Notes: generated by a model not told the origin, from the letters alone. Shown: positions 39,472-50,411, counted from the stretch's first letter. The stretch: DNA of 64,000 bases from Proteus penneri (GCF_003144535.1 NZ_PHFJ01000003.1:62001-126000); one strand, 5' to 3'. Numbers and translations: made by a program.

Positions 39472-40974
39472 TTAACCAACGCTATGTTCTAAGCTGATTG
39501 CTAATAATTTTTGTGCTTCTACAGCAAATTCCAGCGGTAATTCTGAGAACACGTCTTTACAAAATCCGTTTACAATCATTGAGATTGCATCATCTTCACT
39601 TAATCCACGTTGACGACAATAAAACAGTTGATCTTCACCAATACGTGACGTTGTCGCTTCATGCTCAAGCTGTGCTGAGTTATTCATTACCTCAACATAT
39701 GGGAAAGTATGTGCGCCACATTGCGTACCAATTAACATGGAATCACATTGTGTAAAATTACGGGCATTTTTTGCACTAGGAAGAACTTTCACAAGTCCAC
39801 GGTAACTATTTTGACTTTTACCCGCAGAAATACCTTTAGAGATAATGGTTGATTTGGTATTTTTGCCAATATGGATCATCTTAGTACCGGTATCTGCTTG
39901 CTGATTACCATTAGTTAGAGCAACCGAGAAAAATTCAGCAGTAGAATTATCCCCTTTTAAAATCACACTTGGGTATTTCCAAGTGATTGCAGAGCCTGTT
40001 TCTGACTGCGTCCACGACATCTTGGCGTTTTCACCTTCACAGATAGCGCGCTTAGTTACAAAGTTAAGGATGCCACCTTCACTATCGCCACCAGAGAACC
40101 AGTTTTGTACTGTAGAATATTTTACTTCAGCATCTTTATGGATAATGACTTCAACCACAGCGGCATGAAGTTGATAACTGTCACGAACCGGCGCTGAACA
40201 ACCTTCGATATAGCTGACATAACTGCCTTCATCAGCAACCAGAATAGTTCGTTCAAATTGACCTGTTTGAGCCGCATTAATACGGAAATAAGTCGATAAT
40301 TCCATTGGGCAACGAACCCCTTTGGGAATATAAACAAAAGTTCCATCAGACGCGACGGCGGCATTCAGTGCAGCAAAGTAGTTATCATGGCTTGATACAA
40401 CTGTGCCTAAATATTGGCGCACTAAATCAGGATATTCTTGAATAGCTTCGCTAAATGAGCAGAAAATAATGCCATGTTCAGCAAGCTCTTCGCGATATGT
40501 TGTAGAAACAGAAACCGAGTCAAAGATGGCATCGACAGCAACGGCTTGTCCTTCTCTTACAGGCACTCCAAGTTGGTTAAAGGCATCTTCAACTTCTTGA
40601 GTTAAATAATCTTGTGAGGCTTGTTTATCACCCACTACCGCCTCATTTGTGCCACCAGCACAACTGCCATTAGCACAACATGAACTGCAAGATGGTGCAG
40701 AATAGTAGCTATAATCTTGATAATTAAGCGATGGATAATCCGCTTTTAGCCAATGTGGCTCTTCCATTTCTAGCCAATGGCGATAAGCATCTAAACGAAA
40801 TTCCAGCATCCACTCTGGCTCGTTTCTTTTGGCCGATATTGCACGTACAACCGCTTCATTTAATCCTTTTTCTAAGGTGTCGGTTGATATATCGGTATAA
40901 AAACCTTCTTTGTAATGGTGATCGCTTAGCCATCCCTGAACTTCATCACCAATTTCAACATTGCTCTGAGACAT
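39472..40974 (-). CDS. sufB: Fe-S cluster assembly scaffold SufB
   Basis: 500 residues, five longer than E. coli SufB. The N-terminal CxxC-containing segment ([12 protein letters not shown] near 94-105) and the conserved C-terminal beta-helix with the cluster-forming Cys ([11 protein letters not shown]) are present. It is the main site of cluster building in the SufBC2D complex. Starts 17 bases after sufA. Confidence 0.97.
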   Translation of the reverse strand: MSQSNVEIGDEVQGWLSDHHYKEGFYTDISTDTLEKGLNEAVVRAISAKRNEPEWMLEFRLDAYRHWLEMEEPHWLKADYPSLNYQDYSYYSAPSCSSCCANGSCAGGTNEAVVGDKQASQDYLTQEVEDAFNQLGVPVREGQAVAVDAIFDSVSVSTTYREELAEHGIIFCSFSEAIQEYPDLVRQYLGTVVSSHDNYFAALNAAVASDGTFVYIPKGVRCPMELSTYFRINAAQTGQFERTILVADEGSYVSYIEGCSAPVRDSYQLHAAVVEVIIHKDAEVKYSTVQNWFSGGDSEGGILNFVTKRAICEGENAKMSWTQSETGSAITWKYPSVILKGDNSTAEFFSVALTNGNQQADTGTKMIHIGKNTKSTIISKGISAGKSQNSYRGLVKVLPSAKNARNFTQCDSMLIGTQCGAHTFPYVEVMNNSAQLEHEATTSRIGEDQLFYCRQRGLSEDDAISMIVNGFCKDVFSELPLEFAVEAQKLLAISLEHSVG

Positions 40975-40991
40975 AATCTAACTTCACTATG

Positions 40992-41360
40992 TTATACCCC
41001 GAAGCTCTCACCACATCCGCAGACATTTTGAGCTTTAGGATTATTAAATTTAAACATTTGATTAAGTCCTTCACGAACATAATCAACAACCAACCCATCG
41101 ATAAATGGCATTGCTTTTAATGAAACAAAGAGTTTTGCTCCATTATGTTCATAAACAAGATCATCGTCATTTGGGGCTGTAGCGAGTTCAATAACATAAC
41201 CATACCCTGTACAACCAGAGGGTTTAATACTTAAGGAAAGCCCTTGTTTTTCAGGATTTTTCTCAACCAAATGACAGATATGCTTTGCCGCACTATCCGT
41301 TAATACAATGCCTTGCCAAGCTGTGTCATCAAGAGAAAAAGTTTCAACATTGTTTGTCAT
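40992..41360 (-). CDS. sufA: A-type Fe-S carrier SufA
   Basis: 122 residues from ATG 41360 (MTNNVETFSL), preceded by GAGG at 6 bases and equal in length to E. coli SufA; an ATG four codons earlier lacks a ribosome site. The three cluster-binding cysteines are in SGCTGYGY and the CGCGESFGV tail. It carries finished clusters to target proteins. First gene of sufABCDSE, the iron-limitation and oxidative-stress Fe-S system. Confidence 0.96.
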   Translation of the reverse strand: MTNNVETFSLDDTAWQGIVLTDSAAKHICHLVEKNPEKQGLSLSIKPSGCTGYGYVIELATAPNDDDLVYEHNGAKLFVSLKAMPFIDGLVVDYVREGLNQMFKFNNPKAQNVCGCGESFGV

Positions 41361-41777
41361 TTCTGACCTCATTTCGAAAGGAGATTGATATCTTTCCTGT
41401 CACTAATGGTAATGATAACCCTTATCACTTCAACCATGTCTTTTGAAAGGATATTCCATAAATGTGTGTTTTTTGTTCTATTTTTGCAATTAATTTGTTA
41501 ATGGAAAATGTTAACACCATGTAATATAACACTTTTCTGTTCTTTGATTACAAAAAATAAAACTTTTAATTTTTCTTATATTTCGCACAATACGCACATA
41601 AGTTGCAGTATAAATGCACTTTATATGTTATCACTGAAATTTAGATAAAAAAGCATAAAAATGTGTTTTTACATACAGCTTATTAGCTCTGTTTACATTC
41701 ATTTTTATGCTTATCATAAGGGACAAGATAGCACCACTTATGTGATAGCCTCTTATTGGATTGTGTGCTCTTTGTAC
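41361..41777. other. suf control region
   Basis: About 420 bases with no supported gene (a plus-strand frame overlapping the next gene is rejected). Contains the Fur box listed below; OxyR, IHF and IscR sites are expected from E. coli but none could be assigned confidently. Confidence 0.5.
41408..41426 (-). promoter_or_regulatory. Fur box of sufABCDSE
   Basis: GGTAATGATAACCCTTATC matches 16 of 19 bases of the Fur consensus, about 50 bases before the sufA ATG. Fur represses suf in iron-replete E. coli. Confidence 0.75.
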
Positions 41778-42398
41778 TTATTTATTGATAGTGATGGTTT
41801 GAATATATTTATTTGTACATTCAAGGGTTTGGCTATTTTTTTGTTTGTTCGATAGGCTATTGAAATTACTAATCAATTGTAGTTGCCATACTCGATTCGT
41901 TTTAAGATCAGCCGCTAAAATACCTTCATAGCTGACATTTTCTTTTGCATATTTTCCTTCAAAAAAGACATGTCGACTTTCCACATTTGGGATAGTTAAT
42001 GGTTCTATTGATGTGGATATTTCATTCATACCATCTATTATCGCAATATTATCAACAATGCCTTGTGCGCCTGCATCCACATCGTAACTCATTACATCGA
42101 TCATTTTAAAATAAACCAAACGAACCTCTGTCAAATCACAAATAGGTTCTGATTTATAAACCATCATTTCTGTTGTGACATCCTGAACATTATCTGGTAA
42201 TGATTTGAAATAATTTTCAGTATCTTCTCTGCTCATTGTAAATGAAGTGGGATAAGCCATATTAAAGCCAGAAACAGTTTGTACTGGAATATTACTTATA
42301 TCATTACTCGTTTTAACGGTAGAATTATTATCACACCCACTGATTAATAAACCTGCAATTAATAATACTGTGGTGTTTAATTTAGAAATAGTTAACAT
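41778..42398 (-). CDS. hypothetical lipoprotein with upstream Fur box
   Basis: 206 residues. Lipoprotein signal peptide with lipobox LLISGC, Cys22 lipidated; residue +2 is Asp (CDNN), the usual inner-membrane retention signal, though uncertain outside E. coli. The mature domain has no family I recognise: mixed alpha/beta, with two Cys (near 106 and 196) that could form a disulfide. A Fur-type box lies 29-47 bases upstream, suggesting induction in iron starvation. It is between sufA and menI, where E. coli has no such gene. Confidence 0.75.
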   Translation of the reverse strand: MLTISKLNTTVLLIAGLLISGCDNNSTVKTSNDISNIPVQTVSGFNMAYPTSFTMSREDTENYFKSLPDNVQDVTTEMMVYKSEPICDLTEVRLVYFKMIDVMSYDVDAGAQGIVDNIAIIDGMNEISTSIEPLTIPNVESRHVFFEGKYAKENVSYEGILAADLKTNRVWQLQLISNFNSLSNKQKNSQTLECTNKYIQTITINK

Positions 42399-42426
42399 TA
42401 TCGATCGTCTTATCTTTTATTATGAA

Positions 42427-42445
42427 GATAATGATTATCATTAAA
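42427..42445 (-). promoter_or_regulatory. Fur box upstream of the lipoprotein gene
   Basis: GATAATGATTATCATTAAA, 16 of 19 matches to the Fur consensus with a perfect GATAATGAT...ATCATTA core, 28 bases before the ATG. Confidence 0.75.
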
Positions 42446-42568
42446 AATAAAATCTAAATAAAGAAATAGTTTTATTTTCTCTCTCTATTTTTATTCTTTT
42501 TGATATTATCTATAAAAATAAAAACGCACAAAACGAGTATTTCACTTTGTGCGTATATTTTTTATTCT

Positions 42569-42982
42569 TTAAGAAATAACAGATGTTGTTAATCTAGAAA
42601 TACACACTTGACGACCTTCATCATCAAATATTTCTATTGACCAGACTTGGTGTGAACGTCCTAAATGAATAGGTTTGCATACCCCTCTTACCTTGCCTTC
42701 TCTCGCTGAGCGAATATGATTCGCATTGATTTCTAGCCCAACAATCTTTTGTTCGCCTTCGGTACAAAGATAACCCGCAACAGAGCCCAATGTTTCAGCT
42801 AAAACAACAGAAGCACCACCATGTAAAAGGCCTAAAGGCTGCTTAGTACGATGATCAACAGGCATTGTTCCTTCAAGATAATCATCTCCAAGACATGTTA
42901 ATTCAATACCCAAATGGCTCATCATATTATTTTGACCAATATGATTAAGATGCTCAATTGTCGTTTCACGTTTCCATATCAT
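42569..42982 (-). CDS. menI: 1,4-dihydroxy-2-naphthoyl-CoA hydrolase, MenI (YdiI)
   Basis: 137 residues, hot-dog thioesterase fold. The motif GLLHGGASVVLAETLGS near 51-67 contains the catalytic Glu. It removes CoA from DHNA-CoA in menaquinone synthesis. It overlaps the ydiJ stop by four bases (ATGA) and is thus the second gene of a ydiJ-menI pair, as in E. coli. Confidence 0.94.
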   Translation of the reverse strand: MIWKRETTIEHLNHIGQNNMMSHLGIELTCLGDDYLEGTMPVDHRTKQPLGLLHGGASVVLAETLGSVAGYLCTEGEQKIVGLEINANHIRSAREGKVRGVCKPIHLGRSHQVWSIEIFDDEGRQVCISRLTTSVIS

Positions 42983-45900
42983 GGCATAATCTCCAAAAGT
43001 GCCTGTAGTGGGTGTTTTAGCTCAACATTATCAATACGCTTCACCTGACTACGACAAGAATAACCGGTACTTAAACAACGCATTGTTGGTAATGTTTTTA
43101 GTGCATTACCCCATGAAAGCTGATAAATGCCCAATGAGTTTTCATAATTATTTAGTTCATGTCCATAAGTACCTGCCATTCCACAACATCCAGTACTCAC
43201 AAATTCTAGTTGCTGCCCATAATGTTGGAAAATAGCCTGCCACTGTTTCATACTTTGTGGTAGCGCCGTCACTTCTGTACAGTGCCCGAAAAGATACCAT
43301 TTTTCGGTATCATCACGAACAGCTATTGGCTCAGATACCAATTGACTTAACCATTCATGAACAAGTTGAACATTGAAATCACCACGCTTATCACCCAGTA
43401 TTTCACGATATTCATCGCGATAACAAAGTACTAATGCAGGATCAACTCCCACCATAGGGATGCCTAATTTTGCAACACGATTAAGCATGATTGACGTTTT
43501 TTGCGCTGTTTTACTAAATTGCTGTAAAAAACCTTTAATATGTTGCGCTTTACCGTTAGGTGAAAATGGTAACAAGACAGGTTTAAATCCAATCTTTTCA
43601 ATTAGCTTGATAAAATCGGCAACCACTTTTGCATCGTAATAACTAGTAAAAGGATCTTGTACCACCAGCACATGATGACTGCGTTGCTTTTCTGATAAAT
43701 GTTCTAAATCTTCTAGCGTCATATCTAACGCGCTGTGCCCTGCCAATTGCTGTCTCAATGTAGGTGATGACAACAAAGGTAAATCGACCATTCCTATGGT
43801 GTGCTTACTTAATGTTTGCACCAACGGTTGCTTCATAAAAAAATTAAAGAATTTAGGTGCTTTCGCCATAATCGGCGTTGTCAATTCAACATTAGCGACA
43901 ATATGGTCTTTTAATGGACGTAAATAACGCTGGTGATAAAGCTCAGTAAATTTAGAACGAAAAGATGGCACATCAATTTTAATCGGACATTGCGTTGAAC
44001 AAGCTTTACAAGCCAAACAACCATTCATAGCCTCTTTTACTTCATGAGAAAAGTCATATTCACCACGTTTAGCTTTCCATGTATTACGTGTTTTCTCAAT
44101 TAAACCTCTTAAGCTAGGTTTATTATTTTCAAGGCTAGAACTAAGTTGTTTTGGACTAACGCCTTGCTCTGTTAATAAGCGTAGCCATTCTCTTACGAGT
44201 GCTGCTCGTCCTTTAGGTGAATGAATGCGTTGCCCACTAATTTTCATGGAAGGACACATTGGACTTTTGGCATCAAAGTTAAAGCAAAGCCCATTACCAT
44301 TACAATCTAAAGCCCCTTTAAAATCTTGACGGACAGATAAAGGGATAGTGCGATCAAAAGTACCTCGTTTGATCGTATCCACTTGCTTCATCGGTTCATC
44401 AACCTCTAAAGGAGGACATATTTTTCCAGGATTTAATCTATTTCGAGGATCGAACACCGTTTTGATTTGACGTAGCTCATGATAGAGTGTTTCTCCGAAA
44501 AATTCGGGACTGTATTGCGCTCTAAAGCCTTTTCCATGTTCACCCCAGAGTAACCCACCATATTTAGCTGTTAACGTGACAATGTCATCTGAGATAGATT
44601 TCATCAATAATTCTTGCTGTGGATCGCACATATCAAGAGCAGGTCTTACGTGTAATACACCTGCATCGACATGTCCAAACATGCCATAATTGAGTTGATG
44701 ACTATCCAGTAACGCTCTAAATTCTGTAATATAATCAGCAAGATGTTCTGGTGGTACGCAAGTATCTTCCACAAAAGGAATGGGCTTTGCTTGCCCTTTT
44801 GCGTTACCTAATAAACCAACCGCTTTTTTACGCATGGCATAAATACGGTTAATATCTGCCAAGTCCTCACAGACTTGATAACCGATCACCCCGCTCTGAC
44901 CCTCTTTCATTAATGAATCTAAGCGTTGGCATAATGAGGCGACTTGTGAAGCGATAAGATCTTTATCATCACCCGCAAATTCAACAATATTAAGGCCTTG
45001 CATATCTTTATCAGGTATATCAGTAATCAACTCTTTAACGGAGTGCCAAACAATATCTTCACGAGCGAGATTTAATACTTTGGAATCAACAGTTTCAACA
45101 GACAATGCATTTGCTTTAACTAAAAAAGGCGCATTACGCAATGCTGAATCAAAAGAGTCATATTTTACATTCACTAAGCTACGTTGTTTAGGAATTGGCG
45201 TGATATCCAACGTTGCTTCAGTAATAAAAGCCAGTGTGCCCTCTGAACCGGTTAAAATTCGGGTTAAATCAAAGCGTTTCATGTCATCACTAAAAACATG
45301 ACGCAAATCATATCCGGTTAAAAAGCGGTTTAATTTAGGAAATTTTTCAAGAATAAGTTTTCGTTGCTCTTTGCAACGGGATAAAACAGTTCGATAAACC
45401 TTCCCAATAGCAGAGCTTTCTTGTGCGATATTCTCGGCTAATGCCGTATCCATAGCACGAGTTTCAAGGAGTTCGCCACCTAACAAGACCGCCCGAATAC
45501 CAAGGACATGATCAGAGGTTTTACCATAAACCATAGAACCTTGCCCCGAGGCATCAGTGTTAATCATTCCACCTAATGTGGCGCGGTTACTGGTAGAAAG
45601 TTCTGGTGCAAAAAAGAAGCCATAAGGTTTTAAAAAAAGATTAAGCTCATCTTTTATCACTCCTGCTTCCACTTTCACCCAACGTTCTTCTGGGTTTATC
45701 TCAATGATACTTTTCATATAGCGAGATAAATCGACGACGATACCATCTGTTAAAGCCTGCCCATTAGTACCTGTACCACCCCCTCTTGGTGTCAAAGAAA
45801 GCGAATGAAATTTGGGTTCATCGACCAGACGTGCAACAATAGTTACGTCAGCTGTTGAGCGAGGAAAAACCACCGCCTGTGGCAATAACTGGTAAATACT

Positions 45901-46035
45901 ATTATCTGTTGCCATAGTGAGTCTGTCAGCATAACTGCTGGAGATATCACCGGTGAAACCGTTTTTTCGAAGAGTATCAAGAAATTCTGTTGTGAGTTCA
46001 CTAACTTGCGGTGCTTGCGATATACGTGGGATCAT
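42979..46035 (-). CDS. ydiJ: FAD-linked oxidoreductase / D-2-hydroxyglutarate dehydrogenase, YdiJ
   Basis: 1018 residues, identical in length to E. coli YdiJ. Order of domains: FAD-binding (VAO/PCMH type) with PRGGGTGTNGQAL near 77-89, FAD-oxidase C-terminal domain, a ferredoxin segment with CLACKACSTQCP near 670-681, and a C-terminal CCG-type cysteine domain (STGCCGMAG). It resembles fused GlcD-GlpC proteins. Related enzymes oxidise D-2-hydroxyglutarate and feed electrons to the membrane. It needs FAD and Fe-S clusters, fitting its place next to suf. Confidence 0.93.
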   Translation of the reverse strand: MIPRISQAPQVSELTTEFLDTLRKNGFTGDISSSYADRLTMATDNSIYQLLPQAVVFPRSTADVTIVARLVDEPKFHSLSLTPRGGGTGTNGQALTDGIVVDLSRYMKSIIEINPEERWVKVEAGVIKDELNLFLKPYGFFFAPELSTSNRATLGGMINTDASGQGSMVYGKTSDHVLGIRAVLLGGELLETRAMDTALAENIAQESSAIGKVYRTVLSRCKEQRKLILEKFPKLNRFLTGYDLRHVFSDDMKRFDLTRILTGSEGTLAFITEATLDITPIPKQRSLVNVKYDSFDSALRNAPFLVKANALSVETVDSKVLNLAREDIVWHSVKELITDIPDKDMQGLNIVEFAGDDKDLIASQVASLCQRLDSLMKEGQSGVIGYQVCEDLADINRIYAMRKKAVGLLGNAKGQAKPIPFVEDTCVPPEHLADYITEFRALLDSHQLNYGMFGHVDAGVLHVRPALDMCDPQQELLMKSISDDIVTLTAKYGGLLWGEHGKGFRAQYSPEFFGETLYHELRQIKTVFDPRNRLNPGKICPPLEVDEPMKQVDTIKRGTFDRTIPLSVRQDFKGALDCNGNGLCFNFDAKSPMCPSMKISGQRIHSPKGRAALVREWLRLLTEQGVSPKQLSSSLENNKPSLRGLIEKTRNTWKAKRGEYDFSHEVKEAMNGCLACKACSTQCPIKIDVPSFRSKFTELYHQRYLRPLKDHIVANVELTTPIMAKAPKFFNFFMKQPLVQTLSKHTIGMVDLPLLSSPTLRQQLAGHSALDMTLEDLEHLSEKQRSHHVLVVQDPFTSYYDAKVVADFIKLIEKIGFKPVLLPFSPNGKAQHIKGFLQQFSKTAQKTSIMLNRVAKLGIPMVGVDPALVLCYRDEYREILGDKRGDFNVQLVHEWLSQLVSEPIAVRDDTEKWYLFGHCTEVTALPQSMKQWQAIFQHYGQQLEFVSTGCCGMAGTYGHELNNYENSLGIYQLSWGNALKTLPTMRCLSTGYSCRSQVKRIDNVELKHPLQALLEIMP

Positions 46036-46251
46036 TTGTTATAGCTCTTTAATATAATTGTCCACATTGCTTAATTTTAGATGTTGAAATGTATACTAAG
46101 AGGTACTTCGCCTCATTTTGTACTTTCAGACCTATACCTGTTCACCTTATCATACAATTCTGGCAAATTGCGTAGTGATATAAACAACGTGATATTTGCA
46201 ATGTTTATTCATCTGCTTCTAGCATTTTTATTCGTGTAGGGATTTAAAACC

Positions 46252-47364
46252 ATGGAAAAACCGCAGATCCATACAGATATACCCAAAATTTTATTCACTG
46301 TTCTTTTTATTTCGTTTTTTATTATCGCCAGTTTTTGGATACTCAATCCCTTTATTGTGGGTTTTATTTGGGCTGGAATGATTGTTGTAGCAACGTGGCC
46401 TTTACTTCTTATTATTGAAAAACGAGTAAAATATCGTTGGTTATCAACTATGATAATGATGATTTTGATATTACTGATCTTCGTTATTCCTATTATCTTA
46501 TTAATTAGTAGTGTCATTGATAATAGTGCCCCTTTAATTGAGTTAGCGAAATCACCTTCGAATATTCAGCCCCCTCAATTATTATGGCTTAATGATGTCC
46601 CTATGATAGGGAGCTCACTTTATGATACATGGCACTCTATTCTTGTCTCTGGGGGCAATGCGTTAATCTCAAAAATCCAGCCTTATGTTGGACAAGCTGC
46701 AAACTGGTTTTTTGCTCAAGCCTTAAATATTGGTCGATTTGCCCTACATTTGGGTGTGATGTTGTTATTTTCAGGCTTACTATTTTTACAAGGTGAAAAT
46801 GTCGTATCTTGGTTGCGCCACTTTGCTATTCGTTTAGCGGGTCAACGTGGTGATGCGGCAATCTTACTTGCATCTATGTCTATTCGCGCTGTCGCATTAG
46901 GTGTGGTTTTAACCGCCTTAATTCAAGCTATTGTTGGTGGTATTGGCCTTGCAGTATCTGGTGTGCCTTATGCTACGGTATTAACCGTCATTATGTTTAT
47001 TTGCTGCCTTGCTCAAATAGGTCCTTTATTAGTATTGATCCCTTCAGTTTTATGGTTATTTTGGACGGGTGATACAACATGGGGCATTGTCATGGTAATC
47101 TGGGGTGGTGCTGTTGCAACAATGGATGGTGTATTACGGCCTTATTTAATCAAAATGGGCGCTGATTTACCTATGGTATTAATTCTTACGGGTGTTATTG
47201 GCGGGATTTTAACATTAGGTATGATTGGATTATTTATTGGCCCTGTTGTTCTTGCTGTTGCTCATAGCTTATTAAATGCATGGATTAATGAAGTACCAAA
47301 ACCTAATCCTGATTTAACTGAAACAGTAGAATTTATGAATAAAAACTTTATCGAAAAAGAATAA
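46252..47364 (+). CDS. ydiK: AI-2E family transporter YdiK
   Basis: 370 residues, the E. coli YdiK length. About eight membrane helices in the AI-2E (TqsA/PerM) arrangement, with a central soluble loop around 85-140 and the conserved GPLLVLIPSVLWLF segment. The physiological substrate of YdiK is not established. Divergent from ydiJ and followed by a long perfect hairpin. Confidence 0.9.
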   Translation: MEKPQIHTDIPKILFTVLFISFFIIASFWILNPFIVGFIWAGMIVVATWPLLLIIEKRVKYRWLSTMIMMILILLIFVIPIILLISSVIDNSAPLIELAKSPSNIQPPQLLWLNDVPMIGSSLYDTWHSILVSGGNALISKIQPYVGQAANWFFAQALNIGRFALHLGVMLLFSGLLFLQGENVVSWLRHFAIRLAGQRGDAAILLASMSIRAVALGVVLTALIQAIVGGIGLAVSGVPYATVLTVIMFICCLAQIGPLLVLIPSVLWLFWTGDTTWGIVMVIWGGAVATMDGVLRPYLIKMGADLPMVLILTGVIGGILTLGMIGLFIGPVVLAVAHSLLNAWINEVPKPNPDLTETVEFMNKNFIEKE

Positions 47365-47373
47365 ATAATAATG

Positions 47374-47403
47374 GAGCATGTAAGTGTAGCTACTTACATG
47401 CTC
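47374..47403 (+). terminator. hairpin after ydiK
   Basis: GAGCATGTAAGT pairs perfectly with ACTTACATGCTC around 6 bases. No U-run follows, so termination is uncertain. Confidence 0.55.
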
Positions 47404-47562
47404 TAAAATAACAGAGAAAAGTTTAATAAAGATTATCAATTTAGGAATAAAACATTATATTTTTATATTCAAACTTACATTTTGAAACAAATTACATTTT
47501 TTTAAACCTGTTTGTTACCAGCAAGTTATATTCACTTTTAAATAAACCAACAATCTTTTTAT

Positions 47563-47576
47563 TGAGATAATTCTTA
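47563..47576 (+). promoter_or_regulatory. RcsB box of rprA
   Basis: TGAGATAATTCTTA matches 11 of 14 bases of the RcsB consensus TAAGAATATTCTTA. It ends just upstream of the expected -35 position of the TATAAA -10 at 47603-47608. Confidence 0.6.
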
Positions 47577-47614
47577 GAGCATAATTAACGCATTTCTCTT
47601 AATATAAATATCAA

Positions 47615-47742
47615 CGAAACAAATGTTTCATCAAATTAATAATTTCGCCGTTCATATTAATAAATTAATTGGCGGGATTAAAGAATATAAAATATTGCTG
47701 TGTGTAGTCTTTGCCTGTCAGCCCATGATAGGCTTTTTTTTT
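47615..47742 (+). ncRNA. rprA: RprA small RNA (activator of rpoS translation)
   Basis: The 3' half contains ATTGCTGTGTGTAGTCTTTG (47693-47712), identical to E. coli RprA, followed by a terminator stem GCCC..GGGC-type (GCCTGTCAGCCCATGATAGGC) and nine T. The locus, between ydiK and ppsA, is the same as in E. coli. The 5' part differs: a GAAACA/TGTTTC hairpin and a stem AATTTCGCC / GGCGGGATT. RprA is controlled by RcsB and, with Hfq, opens the rpoS leader. The 5' end is estimated from the -10 element. Confidence 0.88.
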
Positions 47743-47766
47743 GCCTATTATTTATATAATTGTATA

Positions 47767-47799
47767 AAAAAAGCTCACATTATATTGTGAGCTTTTTAT
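47767..47799. terminator. ppsA terminator (bidirectional)
   Basis: AAAAAGCTCACA pairs with TGTGAGCTTTTT around TTATAT, just beyond the ppsA stop and after rprA. Confidence 0.9.
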
Positions 47800-47819
47800 T
47801 TATAGCGATGATATTAATT

Positions 47820-50192
47820 CTATTGCGCTAATTTTACCCAAGTTTTAATTACAGTATCTGGGTTTAAAGATAAACTATCAATTCCTTCTTCCATTAACCA
47901 TTGTGCGAAATCTTCATGATCAGAAGGTCCTTGACCACAGATACCCACATATTTTCCATTACGTTTTGCAGCTTGGATTGCCATTGATAATAATGCTTTC
48001 ACTGCATCATTACGTTCATCAAACAGTGAAGAAACCACACCTGAATCACGATCAAGACCTAATGTTAATTGGGTCATGTCGTTAGAGCCGATAGAGAAAC
48101 CATCAAAATGTTCTAAGAATTTATCAGCTAATAAGGCATTCGATGGAATTTCACACATCATAATGACTTTTAAGCCGTTCTCACCACGTTTTAAACCATT
48201 TGCCGCTAATTCGTCAATCACCTCTTCAGCTTGGCGGACAGTACGAACAAATGGGATCATGACTTCAACATTCTCTAAACCCATATCATTACGAACACGT
48301 TTTACCGCTTCACATTCAAGCGCGAAACAACGACGGAAATCATCAGAAACATAACGACCCGCACCACGGAATCCTAACATTGGGTTCTCTTCATCTGGCT
48401 CATAGCGATCGCCACCCACTAAGTTGGCATATTCGTTAGATTTAAAGTCAGATAAACGAACAATAACGCGTTTAGGCCAGAATGCGGCGGCTAATGTTGC
48501 AATCCCTTCTGTTAATTTACTGATATAATACTCAACTGGAGATTCATAACCTGCCATCATTTCATTGATTTCAGCTTTCAGTGCTTCAGTTTGGTCGTCA
48601 TACTCTAACAATGCACGAGGATGCACACCTATCATGCGGTTAATAATAAATTCCAAACGCGCAAGACCGACACCATCATTTGGTAGACCTGCAAAATCAA
48701 ATGCACGATCAGGATTACCGACGTTCATCATGATTTTGAGCCCTAATTCAGGCATATTATCGATTGCGGAGCTCTGAATAGAAAAATCAAGTTTGCCATC
48801 GTAAACAAATCCTGTGTCACCTTCAGCACAAGAAACGGTTACAACTTGCCCTTCTGTTATACATTCAGTGGCATCACCACAACCTACAACAGCAGGAATA
48901 CCTAATTCACGAGCAATAATTGCAGCATGACATGTTCTACCACCACGGTTAGTCACAATCGCGGAGGCTTTTTTCATGATAGGTTCCCAATCCGGGTCTG
49001 TCATGTCAGTAACCAGCACATCACCCGCTTCAATTCTATCCATTTCATTTAAGTTATGAATAACTTTGACTGTGCCTGTACCAATACGATGACCAATAGC
49101 ACGACCTTCAATGATGACAGAGCCATTTTCATTTAACTGATAACGCTCCATCACTTGCTGGTTAGATCGAACGGTTTCAGGGCGAGCCTGTACTATGTAC
49201 AAACGACCATTATGCCCATCTTTAGCCCACTCGATATCCATTGGACGACCATAGTGTTGTTCAATCAATACAGCTTGTTTTGCTAACTCTTGAACTTCAT
49301 TATCAGTCAAAGAGAAACGATTGCGCAGTGATTCTGGCGTATCTTCAATACGGACTTGTTTACCATGCTCTACACTGTCTGCGTAAACCATTTGGATCTT
49401 TTTAGAGCCAAGATTACGACGGACAATAGAAGGTAAACCTTTTGCTAAAGTTGGCTTGTGTACATAGAACTCATCTGGGTTAACTGCACCCTGTACAACC
49501 ATTTCACCTAAACCATAAGCTGATGTAATAAAGACAACTTGATCAAATCCAGATTCAGTATCGATGGTAAACATCACACCTGAAGAAGCAAGATCAGAAC
49601 GCACCATACGTTGAACACCTGCAGATAATGCAACACCACGGTGATCATAACCTTGGTGAACACGATAAGAGATTGCACGGTCGTTAAACAACGAAGCAAA
49701 TACGTGTTTAATCGCAACGAGAATGGCATCAATACCTTGAACGTTTAAAAACGTCTCTTGTTGACCTGCAAAAGAAGCATCAGGCATATCTTCTGCAGTC
49801 GCAGATGAACGAACGGCAAATGAAGCTTCAGATTCACCTTCACTTAATGTGAGATAAGCGTCGCGAATATCTTTTTCAAACTGAGGCGTAAAAGGTGTAT
49901 CAATTACCCATTGGCGAATTTGATTACCCGCTTGAGCCAGTTGATGGACATCATCAACATCAACACTATCAAGTAATTCATAAATACGCTGATTGATACC
50001 GCTCTGTTCCAGAAAATCATTAAACGCTTGCGCTGTGGTAGCAAACCCATTAGGAACAGAAACACCCAGTTCCGCTAGGTTTGTGATCATTTCACCGAGG
50101 GAAGCATTTTTCCCACCAACACGATCAACGTCATTCATACCCAATTGGTTATACCAAAGCACATTGCACGGGGTGAGGCTATTGCTGGACAT
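47820..50192 (-). CDS. ppsA: phosphoenolpyruvate synthase PpsA
   Basis: 790 residues from ATG 50192 ([10 protein letters not shown]), preceded by AGGA and matching the E. coli start; an ATG at 50216 adds 8 residues. N-terminal ATP-binding domain ([11 protein letters not shown]), central phospho-His domain [19 protein letters not shown], and C-terminal PEP/pyruvate barrel with IGSNDMTQL and [10 protein letters not shown]. It makes PEP from pyruvate for gluconeogenesis, opposite to PykF. Divergent from ppsR, its regulator; a Cra-like site lies between. Confidence 0.97.
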   Translation of the reverse strand: MSSNSLTPCNVLWYNQLGMNDVDRVGGKNASLGEMITNLAELGVSVPNGFATTAQAFNDFLEQSGINQRIYELLDSVDVDDVHQLAQAGNQIRQWVIDTPFTPQFEKDIRDAYLTLSEGESEASFAVRSSATAEDMPDASFAGQQETFLNVQGIDAILVAIKHVFASLFNDRAISYRVHQGYDHRGVALSAGVQRMVRSDLASSGVMFTIDTESGFDQVVFITSAYGLGEMVVQGAVNPDEFYVHKPTLAKGLPSIVRRNLGSKKIQMVYADSVEHGKQVRIEDTPESLRNRFSLTDNEVQELAKQAVLIEQHYGRPMDIEWAKDGHNGRLYIVQARPETVRSNQQVMERYQLNENGSVIIEGRAIGHRIGTGTVKVIHNLNEMDRIEAGDVLVTDMTDPDWEPIMKKASAIVTNRGGRTCHAAIIARELGIPAVVGCGDATECITEGQVVTVSCAEGDTGFVYDGKLDFSIQSSAIDNMPELGLKIMMNVGNPDRAFDFAGLPNDGVGLARLEFIINRMIGVHPRALLEYDDQTEALKAEINEMMAGYESPVEYYISKLTEGIATLAAAFWPKRVIVRLSDFKSNEYANLVGGDRYEPDEENPMLGFRGAGRYVSDDFRRCFALECEAVKRVRNDMGLENVEVMIPFVRTVRQAEEVIDELAANGLKRGENGLKVIMMCEIPSNALLADKFLEHFDGFSIGSNDMTQLTLGLDRDSGVVSSLFDERNDAVKALLSMAIQAAKRNGKYVGICGQGPSDHEDFAQWLMEEGIDSLSLNPDTVIKTWVKLAQ

Positions 50193-50304
50193 TGAGAACA
50201 ATCCTTTTTTAAACAATTATGAGAGAGAGAAAAAAAAGAAAAACCCGCTGTCAAAACGACAACGTAAATAAGCGTATCACAATGTGATGCTGAATATAGA
50301 AAGG

Positions 50305-50316
50305 TGAATCGATCAA
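50305..50316 (-). promoter_or_regulatory. Cra-like site upstream of ppsA
   Basis: GTGAATCGATCAA core, resembling the CTGAATCGATTCAG site of E. coli ppsA, about 115 bases before the ppsA start. Cra activates ppsA there. Confidence 0.5.
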
Positions 50317-50411
50317 CCAGAAAACTTTATTTTTTTATCCTTTATAATCACTAAAAATGCTTTAGATAATATTGTTTGATTTGCTAATTCAGCTAAAAAA
50401 AGGTGAGCGTT

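Noticed and set aside
41661..41855. 64-codon plus-strand frame upstream of suf
   Set aside because: Overlaps the end of the lipoprotein gene on the other strand, lacks a ribosome site and has no family features.
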